DNA of 64,000 nucleotides from assembly GCA_030998225.1 (NCBI GenBank), contig JAPYXD010000056.1, positions 744,001 through 808,000 of the forward strand, in the 5' to 3' direction. The notes beneath the pieces are model-generated. The model saw only the letters and a list, made by a program, of their open reading frames with translations. It ran no database searches and was not told the DNA's origin. Positions within the stretch are counted from its first letter, which is position 1. Each line of letters starts with the position of its first letter. Source of the stretch: Diplolepis rosae (taxonomy: Eukaryota; Arthropoda; Insecta; Hymenoptera; Diplolepididae). Shown here piece after piece: positions 22,324 to 32,994 of this stretch. A program made the position numbers and the translations under genes.

Positions 22324-22557
22324 AAAATTGCAGCAAAACATGTTACTAGTTCCCGGTTTATCTTGGCGTTGTGCACTTTCAAACCATTTATTTCGCACAA
22401 TCGGATTATTCGGGTGTCTTGGTTTTCGAATTATGACACCCATGGACAAAACACAATTTATATGTTGTTTTTTCTTTAGACATTTTACACAAGTTTCAAT
22501 TGGCCTTCTATACAAAGACGGGACTTGAAGCGATTGTACACGACGATGTGATGTCAC
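22324..22557 (-). pseudogene. Possible THAP-type zinc finger fragment
   Basis: Frame on - from 22557 to 22324. Contains C-x2-C at ETCVKCLKK, about 48 residues later C-x2-F at NMFCCNF, and between them RKPRHPNNPIVRNKWFESAQ with the Trp and Pro positions expected of a THAP DNA-binding domain (C-x2-4-C-x35-53-C-x2-H). The final His would be Phe here, so zinc binding is likely lost. THAP domains occur in P-element transposases and in host factors; context does not decide which. Confidence 0.35.
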
Positions 22558-22789
22558 CGTATTATCGGAAACATTCGGCTGTTTCCAGAACGTTTACGAA
22601 ACGTTTTAGGAAAATTCAAAATTTATACTTTTCTTACGCTCATTAATAAATTATTACTTACTAAAAAATTCAGAAAAAAATTTTGTATGCAAAAGTGACC
22701 CCCAAATTTTATTTTTTGATCACTAAAAAAATGTGCAAATTCCCATTTCCCTATCCCGTGCAGAAATAGCCCGATTTGTCCCTACTTGA

Positions 22790-22990
22790 ACTTGGGCATT
22801 GGCCGGGTATTAACTAGAATACCTGGACCAGAAAATATCAACCAGGCGTTGACCGGGTCGTGACTAGAGAATCTGCATCAGTATCTACCCACGAAACGCT
22901 GACCGGGCACTAATATGCAAGTCCCACTTTTGCTGACTCGAAAAATTGGTTAGATCTAGACATGCCCCTGTCTGATATTTTGGTCAGGCA
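22790..22990 (+). repeat. Subterminal repeats of the CACTA-like element
   Basis: Four diverged direct copies of a motif of the form GGGCATTGGCCGGG: 22793 (GGGCATTGGCCGGGTATTAA), about 22835 (AGGCGTTGACCGGGTC), about 22895 (ACGCTGACCGGGCAC) and about 22982 (TGGTCAGGCACTAATC). The right end has related blocks at about 30140-30175. In CACTA elements such arrays bind the element-encoded accessory protein and transposase; that role is inferred. Confidence 0.6.
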
Positions 22991-23378
22991 CTAATCGAAT
23001 ACTAACCTCTATAGTATTTAAATTTTTAAATAACTTAATAAATTTATTAAATTTACGTTGGATCATATTAATTACGAAAGAAATAAGTTTTATTGAATAT
23101 ATTTAATTATAAGATAATATAATTAATATTAATTATTACTTATTATAAACAATGCATACATTTTTTGTAAAACAAAAATATGTCAATGAGGCATTGTGAG
23201 AAAACGTTATATAATAAGAATGTAACGATATTAAACACATTTATACAGACAATTACGTGAAATACCGATGCAATGTAAGAAAAAGAGTTTTATAGTTGCC
23301 GGTAGTCTACTACGATCGGAACTAAAAGCGTGTTGTACTGAGGTTATAAAATTTAAAAAAAAAATACGTTTTGTCGTG

Positions 23379-25849
23379 ATGGAAAAGAAAATACGTGCTT
23401 AAGAGCAGGGTCGATTAAGGGCAAAAAGACATCGAACACTGCAAAAATTACGAGATGATCTGTCCAACAATAAGCAAAATGTTGATTGTAAAGGAAGTGG
23501 AGTTATGGAAGCTTATAATATGAACGATGATTAAAAACTCAAATATCATTCGAATAATATATATTTTATGAATTTGTTATCAACCAAAAATTTATTGACT
23601 TTAAAATAATTGAGCAACTCTGGTAAATATACAAATATGAAGTTTCTTTGCGTTGTATGGAAAATAAGCAATTTGAAGTCAAAAGTTTACATGAGAATCG
23701 AGTTTCATAGAGAATTTCTAATGAATTTTTCTTCTTCATACATAAAGTTGATTGTTTCTGTCTAAAACTGTTATAAAGGTCAAAATAAAGTATTGTGCAG
23801 GATCCATGATCTTTTTCAACTTTTTCAGATCTAATTCTGGATGAATTGGGAGATACTTTTGAGCCAAATATCATTGAGGGTGAAATTGAAAATATGCCAA
23901 TAAAAGAAAATAAAACCCCAAGAAGTTGCGAAGAAAATCCACCTGCTTCAAACCACGACATTCATGAAGAAATCAATGAGAACCCATAAAACGATTTCGT
24001 GGATTACTACTACGAACTACATGGCCAATCTTCGGATGATTTTTACAACGATTCTAGTGATGATGATTTAAGTTTTGAAGAGGAGGAAGAAAATAATCGA
24101 CAACACGGTGTACCCCCTGAAATAGAGAAATTACGAAAATGTGGACTAAAAATACAGCAGACCGATTTAGACGAATTACTAGGAATCTTACGGGAATGAT
24201 TACTTCCCACTCTGCCTAAATCTTCGAAAACGTTTCTTCGGACAGTGGACGCTAAATATAATATTATAGAAATGGAAGATTGCAAGGGAGGTGTAGGTCA
24301 GTTTGTGTACTTCGGTATCATAAATTCCTTGCAAGCTTGTGTAAATCCTAAAATCCATGGTGATGGAAAAATACAATTACAAGTAAACGCTGATGGAGTT
24401 CCCTTAAAAAAATCGAGCGACAATCAATTTTGGGTCACTTCAGGTAAAGTTCATTTTTATCCAGACGTCTATGAAGTGTTTCCAATCGCAATCTTTTTTG
24501 GAAAATCTAAACCGAGAAGTGCAGAAGACTATTTAGAGCAATTTGTAGACGAAATTAATGAACTGCTAAGGAACTGAATCATAATTGAAGGAATAAACTT
24601 CGGGGTGGAACTAAAATGCTTTATATGTGATACACCAGCTAGAGCTTTTATAAAGTGCACTTTAGGCCATGGTGGCATTGAAGCTTGTGAAAGATGTGAA
24701 GTTGAAGGTAAAAGAGTGGAACGTAGAATTGCGTATCCGTCTACTGAAGCTGAAGAAAGAACCGACGCTTCTTTCAGAGAATTTCGACAACCTAGACATC
24801 ACCGCGGACCTACACCTCTAACCCGTATTATTCCATCTGTAAATTTAGTAATGTTATTCGTACTTGATTTCATGCACCTTTACTGCAACGGTATTAGGAA
24901 AAAGCTATTAGAATATTGGATCAGTGGAGATTTACACGTTAAGCTTGACCTAAGAAGAAGACTCGAACTTAGTCGACGAATGGAGTCTTTAAGCTTGCAA
25001 GTTCCTTTTGAATTGCAGCGAAAGACAAGGACAACTTGCTCCATCGCAAAATGGAAAGCAACTGAGTTTCGGTTCTTCCTTTTATATTGTGGACCAGTCG
25101 TTTTAAAGAAACTTTTGAGAAATAATTTATATAAACACTTTTTACTACTGCACGTGGCTGCCAGAATATTATGCTGTGAATCACTCTGTCATTTATACAA
25201 TAACTATGCTAAAATGTATTTACGTAGCTTTTTTATAACGTTAAAAGATTTTTATGGCCCTGCATCACAGATTTTAAATGCTCACCACTTAATTCATGTG
25301 GCTGATGACGTAGTATCCATGGGTTGCAACTTGTCTCGCATAAGTGCTTTCGCCTTTGAAATTTTTTTAGGGAAAATGAAAAGACTGCTTCGAACAACTA
25401 ATCGGCCACTGCCTCAAGTTTGTCGGCGACTTTATAAAAAATCTACTCTTGAAATAAAGAAAAATGTTACGCTACCATCAATTACTGAAATTTTACATAG
25501 TGATCCAGAAAACAACGTAACTAAAGTTAGATACAAAGAATTCACTATCTCAAATGTATCACCAAATAATGTGATTCTCCTGAAAAATGGTACTATTGCG
25601 AACGTAAGGAGAATGTTTTTGGACCATGGAAATTTGAAATTGGAATATCAAGTATGGAAGAAAAAGAAACCGATGTACACCTACCCTTGTGATTCTGGTA
25701 AATTTGATATGTGGAGGTTGTACAGCGAACCCTTACAAAACATTAAATTCTGTTCGATAACCGCAGTCTCCACTAAATGTATACAGCTAAAATTGTCTCT
25801 TACGGAAGGTGGGGCACAAAAATTATATGTTATTCCTTTTCTTCACTGA
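23379..25849 (+). pseudogene. Tnp2/CACTA-like transposase, two exons, four stops
   Basis: Exon 1 23379-23487 starts MEKKIRA; a GTAAAG donor at 23488 and TTTTTCAG acceptor ending 23828 join in phase to exon 2, 23829-25849. The total is 2130 bp, exactly 710 codons including stop, interrupted only by TAA 23400, TAA 23987, TGA 24197 and TGA 24575. Features: acidic tract after residue 90, GGVGQFVYFG, LQVNADGVPLKKSS (first acidic candidate), FPIAIFFGKSKPRSAEDYLE, then a zinc-binding block CFICDTPARAFIKC..GH..ACERC containing a second Asp candidate, FVLDFMHLYCNG, KWKATEFRFFLLYCGPVVLK, NAHHLIHVADDV. This is the layout of CACTA-type transposases in animals. It would cut and insert the element; the stops make it inactive. 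Confidence 0.75.
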
Positions 25850-26005
25850 TCATTTTTTTTATAATTTATATTTTATTAAGATGTAATGTAGTCGCAGCGA
25901 CTATGTAATGTTGTCACAGTTACTATATGTAAGTGTCAACTATAAAGTTATATAAAATTAAATTCCTAAAATCGAATGCATAAAATCACTACGTGGAACA
26001 TTGTA

Positions 26006-26445
26006 TTTTTCATAGCACCTCTTTTGAAAATCTTATCGTCGGTATCTGTAGAGCGGGTTGAAACTATAAATTCGTAGGATTTAAAATCACAGTTTCGACC
26101 CGCTCGACACATTAAATCGAATTCTCAAAAGAGTTGATATCAGTTGCTATGAAATAGTATATTACATTACAAGGGGCGAAACAGAGCGATTGCATGAGTG
26201 TGAAGTTTGCTCTGCCCGAGTGAAACGAGGGCTGCAATCACACGAAATGCTTTCGCTGTGTTATGTTTCGAGTAATGTATATTATTTTTCATAGCAACTC
26301 TTTTGAGAATCTGATTGGCTGTAACTGTGGAGCGGGTTGAAACAGCAACTTTCAACCCTAGGGTTGAAAATCGTAGTTTCAACCCGCTCTACAGGTACCG
26401 AAAATCGGATTTTCAAAGGAGGCGCTATGAAAAATAATATGCATC
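26006..26445. repeat. Pair of related palindromic units
   Basis: Unit 1 (about 26006-26160) and unit 2 (about 26270-26445) both begin TATTTTTCATAGCA and end with its complement, and each contains an inner inverted pair built on GAGCGGGTTGAAAC. They look like two MITE copies, or one duplicated, lying between the two genes of the CACTA-like element. Confidence 0.7.
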
Positions 26446-27867
26446 ACTCGAAATAATACACAGCGAATTCAACGAGTGTAAAGTTTGCTGCACTGGTTAT
26501 AGCGACTACGTTATTCTAGCCATGACAACTCAATGTTTCAAGTTCTCATAGCTAGGTTTAAGAGTAAAGGACAATTTCAACGATGTTAACTAGTCGCCAC
26601 GACCAGGTATTCAGAATATGGCTACCATGGCTACAAATAATGTTACTGTAGCCATGGGTCACGAAGCGACAACAAGTCTCCCTCGTTACAGTCACTTTTT
26701 TTTTACAACTACATTATTTCTAGTCATTATGAACAGATGCTATTTTTCTCTGTATACGCTTCTTCATGAGAAGAATCTTTATGTGTCTAGCAAGAGCTTC
26801 AGTTTTATCAGTTTTGTTCAAACGATTTTCTCATCGACCGTGATTCAGAGAAGAAAATTCTTTCTTTTCTTTTGGCAAAGATTTGCTTTTGAAAGTGCTT
26901 CACGACGGTAAGTAAACTTTTAAATAATTTTTCCTGATAATCATCAATAACTTAAAAATTGCATTTCATGCTCCACGCCTCAAACACATATAGGTTAGAT
27001 TTGTTTCATAAATAAGATATGAAATTATTTGTTCTGGAATTTGAATGAACTTACTTTATGATTACAAATTTACGAAAGGATGTACTGAAGAAATATTTTC
27101 TTACAGTTTATTATACTAGTTAGTTCCTTTATTTTCTCTCACGTAGACGCGCATGGGTTTTCACGTACACATATAATATATAATATTATCAGTTCATCGA
27201 AATATTAGTATTCCATAATTAACTTAATAAAATATTTAAAACATTTTGAAGCCCTTTAGTAAATAGGACTTGTAACTAAAGTGAATATTTTTTATGTAAG
27301 TGATTGCCAGAAAACTAATTTTAATTTATGTATTTATAAAAATAATTATTTTATTTCAATGAATAAACATTAATAATATTTTTAAACGCGCTTAATATAT
27401 GAAGCTCCATTTCGCAAATGAAGGTTTGTTACATTCTTAATTTGACATCAACAATTTTAATGTAATTCTTTATTTCATTCTTTATTCGACTTCATTTTAT
27501 TATTGTTACATGAGAAAATGTTCAATTTTTATATGATGAAATAATCCTTTTTTATTTTGCACTGATATTTTATACAAAACTATATTTTAAAGATAATATC
27601 TTCTGCAAAGTTCATATTGTAATACAATTTTATTTTTCTAACACGTCTGTTGCTATTTTCACCACATGTCCCGTCTCAAAACAGACGGTAAAAGTACAAT
27701 TGTCACTAAACTTGTTGGGAAAAATAACGTGTTTCACTCGTGGAGAACAAGCGATTGTCAATTAGTCGTTTTCTCTACATGTCAAACAAATAGCTTTTTC
27801 ACTTTCATTTATTGCTTGCTTATATATTTATAAGTAATTTCACTTTCTAAATATTTATAGGTACAAA
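26446..27867. other. Intergenic part of the CACTA-like element
   Basis: No gene recognised. The frame at 26618-26911 is hydrophobic and Phe-rich without a motif. The region is increasingly AT-rich toward 27860 and should include the promoter of the second gene. Confidence 0.45.
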
Positions 27868-29475
27868 ATGTCATTGAGAAACAAAAGCAAAGGGAAGACA
27901 CAGCCCGTAAAAGCTTTTTTATTGTTCGAATTCTTAAATGAAGAAGAACCAGATGAGCAAAGAATTAAAGAAATTGATTTTGCACGTTCTTGGATTTTCT
28001 GTGACGAGGATCAGAAAAATACGGTAACGGTATTTATTCCGCCTCCCTACAACGGTGAAAAATGCAAGTTGTTACATGATTTAGTAAAATCTGAATCTTC
28101 ACCTCCAGATGATTGGCCGATGTATGCTATCACAATTAAGGGACTTGCTGGTGAGGATTCAATTTTTTTTCTTTAAAAAAAGTAATTTTATATACTTTTA
28201 TATTATTATTTGTAGTACTTATAAGTATAAACAAAATAAAAATTTTTAGCAACCTACGACAAGGCCTTAAAAAGAGCGAAATTTTTGGATACTAAAATAT
28301 ACGTTTTCACTACTGGTGAAGAAAGTGATGAAGAAAGAAAAGTCATTGAAATAGCTACACGTATTCGCTCTAAACAGTACAAAGTTAGTGAGAGTACTAA
28401 CTCGGTGCTGAATGTTCCTGATTTAGATGGGAATTTTTCAAAGAAAAGGAACTTACTTCACGATAATAAGGAAGGTGATGAATCATCGTCAGAGGAAGAG
28501 GACATTCATTTTATTTCACTAGCTAATCAGACCAAAAAGCGACAAAAGCATAGGCAAAGAGATAATTCAGTTCGAATTCCAATACTTGAGCAAAATCACC
28601 CACAACCGTCTTGTAGCTCCGATACACTTTATCAAATAAAAAACATGTCACGATCATCCGCGAAAAATACTAATAACACTAACAAAGGTAACAAGGTTTA
28701 TACAATAACTAATATCTTTAGAAGATATTTGACTCCTGATTTAGCCCTTCAGTTCGTCACGATGAAGAAAACTAAAGATAAATATATTTTTAAAAATACA
28801 AGGATGTATGGATGTATGCTAGGTAATATATATTTCTGTATTAAACAGTCGTAGGACTAGCGGTTTGGTGCCCTTTTCTATTGCTTTCTATTCTGAGCTT
28901 ACGTCTCCTATAATCTGTTCAATATATTCCAATCTGTTTTTTTCCTTTCCTTTATGCCTAATTTTTATCTTCTTTTTCAATTTTATGAAGAACATCTCAA
29001 ATATATAAATTAGAGAGAGGTGGCAAAAAACATATCCTTGCCCCACTCCTTTTGTGATTTTCGCTTCTTCTTTCTCATCATCAATTCCTATTACCGGGTT
29101 CGGGTATATGATGCTAATAATTCGTCTGTCCTTGTCAATTTATCGATTTTTGTTTTAATATATCGAAAATGTTGTAGCCCCGTTAAAATTATCAAATTCT
29201 TCCTCTAAATATAAAAAATCTATAAAAGTTGGTTTCCCTTCCTGAAGTCTAAATGATATGAAATTTTATCTTATTTGCGTCTGTTACATTCTTGTCAGTA
29301 TCTAAGTAGCAATATATTTTTTCCGGCATCTCTTACGCAAAGCCACAAAGAACCCGTAACAGGTCTACCTCTGAGCGAACAATCGTTTCTAGCTGAAATG
29401 AAGGAGGTACTGCCGAATGCCAAGGATTGGGACAGTAGGCGAAGACTCAGAGAGTCGAACAATAATACTGCTTAA
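27868..29475 (+). CDS. DUF4806-like accessory gene of CACTA-like element
   Basis: Exon 1 runs from ATG 27868 to 28150, intron 28151-28249 (GTGAGG...TTTTAG), exon 2 28250-28822 followed by a GTAATA donor; joined frames are open with no stop through 285 codons. The N-terminal part (KAFLLFEFLNEEEPDEQRIK, then WIFCDEDQKNTVTVFIPPP, ending ATYDKALKRAKFL across the splice) looks like the small N-terminal domain of DUF4806 proteins. The middle is acidic and polar. IFRRYLTPDLALQFVTMKKT then YIFKNTRMYGCML matches the conserved DUF4806 core, and a likely last exon near 29340-29475 ends AEMKEVLPNAKDWDSRRRLR. The phase into that last exon could not be settled. Function unknown; location suggests a DNA-binding accessory role. 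Confidence 0.6.
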
Positions 29476-30150
29476 TAAGAGGCCGTTAATATTATTCAAC
29501 TATTTAAATTTTGTGATCTGCGTTTCAATTTTTAATTGAACTTTTTCTACATGTCTATGTATTATTTTCAAAATTTTCATACAATAAAGTTTGCGGATGT
29601 GAACGAAGTTAAAGCCCATTTGTCAGATTTTCTAATAATTTCTGTAAATTTTATATTATACAATATAAATTCTATTGAAAAGTATGTTGGGTCGAACAAG
29701 TTACTATAAAAAAGAAAAATGACAGATGATGTCAGATAATTATTTCAAACTTTAGTTTTATTGTGAAAAAAATGTACATGGCAATGTTAATAATTATGTC
29801 TTTTTCACTGTAAAATTAAAATGTGAAATAATTATTTATTTATTTATTATTACTTATTATCATCATTTCCCTATTACTGTTTTTTAAAATAATTTATTTT
29901 GCCCGGCATGTTACTTTCCAGTCAAATTATTATTTACAATTATTAGAAATATAAAATAGGCCCTCAATTCCGCTCATAAACTGGGAATAATTAATTAAAA
30001 CTGTTTAAAATCATTAACTGGATACCTGGAGGGATCTAGCAGAGGCCTATGATTTTGGTTGGGTGGTAACCAGCCGATCTCGCTAGAATTTGACTTGATG
30101 GCTCCAGCCAGGGCCCAATATTTTAAGCGTTACGCAGTTAGTCGGGTCCT
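29476..30150. other. 3' non-coding part of CACTA-like element
   Basis: AT-rich to about 30000, then more GC-rich subterminal sequence (30010-30150) with CCAGCC and TACCTGG blocks that echo the left end. No coding sequence. Confidence 0.45.
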
Positions 30151-30209
30151 GCCTATTTTCCCCGGTCAGTGCCCGACTTGAGATAGGGCAATCCAGCCCG
30201 GCCCCAGTG

Positions 30210-30767
30210 AAAACCCAACATTCAATTCCACACGGTATATTGGTTAACATTAGTTCTCTGATTAAATATTACTGAAGATTAAATGCGGATACGCTTTAAT
30301 TCACTATCCTTTTTTATACCTGACGAACTACAAAAAATTATTATATAATAACCGGAAAAGAATGAACTAGGACGCCAGAAAACCACTGTAGCCAATAAAA
30401 AAAATATTTTCTGAACTTTGGATACATGGTATAATAACTTATTTTTCAGTACCAAATATATAGTTGAATTAATATTAACCTCACTTACTAATCGATGAAG
30501 ATGGATAATATATTTATTTCTGATGGATTAAATATTTTTAGATAACAATCCAAAAATTTTGCAAGGCTGTATATGATAAGGATGGCAACAATTATGTTTG
30601 GTAATAAGTGGCAGTGATCTCAAGCCACCAAGAATTTAGACTTGGTACTACTTTGGTTTGAAAATTTATTCATCTGGAGTTTTACCCAAATATTCCGTGA
30701 CATATTCAACTCGGTAAAATTCATTGGTAAAACTCATTGTTTTATTATTAGGACTGAGGGGGACATT
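30210..30767. other. Intergenic, no gene seen
   Basis: AT-rich; repeated GGTAAAA-type steps at 30710-30735. Nothing supported. Confidence 0.45.
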
Positions 30768-31577
30768 TGACAATCTTGACAATGTCACTTCTCTGTGACT
30801 AGTTACAGAAAAAAAACACTTTGTGCTTACTTTTAGTGCTACGCAGAAACAACGGATTCAGAGAGCTTGCGCAGCCATCTCTCGAGAAACTTTGCTGAAA
30901 ACTGTGGACGGTTTTGAAAGCCGTCTGTTTGTGTCTTCAAGCCAATGGAGAGCACTTCGAACAGTTACTCCGTGGCTGATTGTAACACCGGTAGCAATGG
31001 TGTGAGGCAAGGGGACTCACGTTAATCAACTATCCGAAATGTTAGAGTCAAAGGGAACTCACGACAAAAAAGCATCCCAAAGAAAACAGAACTTACTATG
31101 TCCACGCGGTTGTTTCTGGGTAAAGCTAAAAGTAAGCACAAAGTGTTTTTTCTTTTTGTAACTAGTCACAGAAAAGTGACATTGTCAAGATTGTCACTTT
31201 TGTAACTACATAGTCACAGTCTTTACATCTTATCCGAAATGATTGTTACTGTCTGGGTGTGTTGGTGGGGGGGGGGGGGGGGGGTTGTTATAAAAATCCA
31301 CAAAAAAATTTATCCGGTCACAAAAACCATTTTTCCACAGGTCATTTTTTATGTTAAATTTCCCGCTCTTTTCAAATCCGCAGTCAAAAATAGGGGGTCT
31401 CATTTAAGATAAGGGCCTTACCTCCATTTGACCTTGAAAATTGACCTCAAGGTCAAAATTGATGGTACAATCAAATGTCCCCCTCGGTCCTGGTCAACCT
31501 TTGTCCGAACCATTTTTTCGTAGATAAAGTATTTCAGAAGATATTTGGTATTATAGATTAAAATGGGTCACCGTGTA
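30768..31577 (-). repeat. Composite fold-back repeat, copy 2
   Basis: Inner fold-back unit 30768-31196 with arms of about 88 bp (TGACAATCTTGACAATGTCA at the start, GTGACTAGTTACA inside). Next comes a short spacer with an 18-G run (31267-31284), then 31311-31577, the reverse complement of 12253-12518, ending ATGGGTCACCGTGT. Together this mirrors the repeat at 12253-13012. Several TTGACC/GGTCAA steps persist. No gene. Confidence 0.8.
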
Positions 31578-31786
31578 TATTCGCCTCGGGCAAAGAGACA
31601 AGTGGCGCCGCCAGACTTCAAAACGTCGCAATTTCTCCGACCATCGTTTACATTGAGTTAAATGGCAAATTGACGTTTTTTCTTCTTTATTCATTATTTC
31701 CTCTTTCAAAAAAAGGTACACAGCGTCATGGTTAAGGTCAATATTTCCCATAGTTTAATTCCTAAAAGACGTTAAATCGAGTTAGT
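31578..31786. other. Upstream of SWIM pseudogene, nothing firm
   Basis: On the - strand a 66-codon frame (31751-31551) begins MGNIDLNHDAVYLFLKEEI; it has no recognised domain and partly overlaps the repeat end, so I do not call it a gene. Confidence 0.4.
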
Positions 31787-32490
31787 ATGGAAGTCGTTTT
31801 GAGTACCGGGTTTTCACAAATTGTGAATGATTTTCATTTTAGAAATAAATCTCAAAAAAAGGGTAAAGCTCTGGTTGCTGCTGAGCACGTGATAAATGTG
31901 AAATAATACCAATTAGATGGACCATCTCTCATAAACAGTCACGCCATTCGGCAAACCTCCGTAACTGCGACTCCATAAAATGTGAAATTACACGTAAATG
32001 AATAAGAAATCGAGGAAAGAAGTATTTAAAAATAAATAACAGAAGTTAAAAAGAAATCCCAGCTTAAAAAATCCACCTAAAATTACCATATGGAAATTTC
32101 ACCTGGTTATTTGGATGAAGAGTGTACCTGGTGTTTTCATTGAAAATACCAAGTAGACATTTCAGATAGAAATTTAAAGTTTTTTTTTTTAGCTGGAAAA
32201 AACATGAATGAGAGAAAAATGTATACAAAATTATTACAGCTAAACGAAAATCGGGTAATAACAGCTGTCCAGTGTACGTGTGTTGCTGAGGCTTTAGGGC
32301 GATGTAAGTATATTTATGCTGTCATTCATTACATCAACAATGATCGTGGATTATCAAAAACCAGTATCGAGTAAGAGTGGGGCAGGCCATAGGTGAAACA
32401 AATGGGCAAGGAAAAAAATTCAGGTGGCAAATTAATATCAGAACTCTTTCATCTTGCCAAACCATCGAGCTTACGTCATGACACAAATAT
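31787..32490 (+). pseudogene. SWIM zinc-finger protein pseudogene, two exons
   Basis: Exon 1 31787-31993 reads MEVVLSTGFSQIVNDFHF, KKGKALVAAEHVINVK, then IRQTSVTATP and NVKLH; a GTAAAT donor and a TTACAG acceptor (ending 32239) join in phase 0 to exon 2, LNENRVITAVQCTCVAEALG, then RCKYIYAVIHYINNDRGLSK and LISELFHLAKPS. The CxC-x8-C-x-H pattern of a SWIM domain is seen (Cys codons 32273, 32279, 32303) but the last His is Tyr (32309-32311). Stops at 31904, 31976, 32372 and 32390; no frameshift. Arthropod SWIM proteins of this type are often found with transposon-derived genes. The retained intron argues against a processed copy. Confidence 0.6.
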
Positions 32491-32958
32491 CCCGGATTCT
32501 ATGGTCTTTTTATTATGTAATTGTATTTTTTAAACGTTACGTACTCACGCGCGTCGCCACCTGTGATCGATCGAGCATAACATTGCTCTCAGCTTGTATA
32601 AGTATTTCGAATGGACTGATCAATATTATTCGAAGTTAATGCATAATTCGTATATTTCCTGCTTCCTTAATACGAACGGGAAAAACGGTTGTAGGGGTTT
32701 GGGCGAGTGCTTACAAGCAACAAGGTTACATAAAAATTATGCGTTTTTTAAAAATAACAAGCACACTATCTAAATTCTCAAAGCTTTCTCCTGTCATTAC
32801 GCCATTTTTTCTGCCCTATTCTGGACAGCGTAATTCCTTGAACATGCTTGGGCGATCAACGTGCGGTGCCATTGAAATGTTATCTTTCGAGAAAGAGACA
32901 ACGATAAAATTTCATATGTAATAGAAAAAGACATGACTGAAAATAAATTTATTGACTG
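32491..32958. other. Intergenic, no gene seen
   Basis: Several short open frames on both strands without motifs. Nothing supported. Confidence 0.4.
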
Positions 32959-32994
32959 TGTGACGTGGTAAATTTTACCCGACACTTAAAAATA

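Larger units (their letters stand above)
22756..30209 (+). mobile_element. CACTA-like (CMC) transposon, two genes
   Basis: About 7.45 kb. The left end (22756-22815) and right end (about 30150-30209) are diverged inverted repeats: after reversing the right end both read ..GGATTG-like..CCCTA..TGAA/TCAAGT..GGGCA.TG.CCGGG. The outermost right end read inward is CACTGGGGCCGGGC; the left end is more decayed (CCGTGCAG). Between them, on +, are a Tnp2-like transposase gene (23379-25849) and a DUF4806-like gene (27868-about 29475). CACT-starting ends, subterminal repeats and a Tnp2-like protein fit the EnSpm/CACTA (CMC) superfamily. I could not see the expected 3-bp target duplication, so exact ends are provisional. 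Confidence 0.65.

Noticed and set aside
26618..26911. 97-codon Phe-rich frame
   Set aside because: No domain and no splice connection to either gene of the CACTA-like element.
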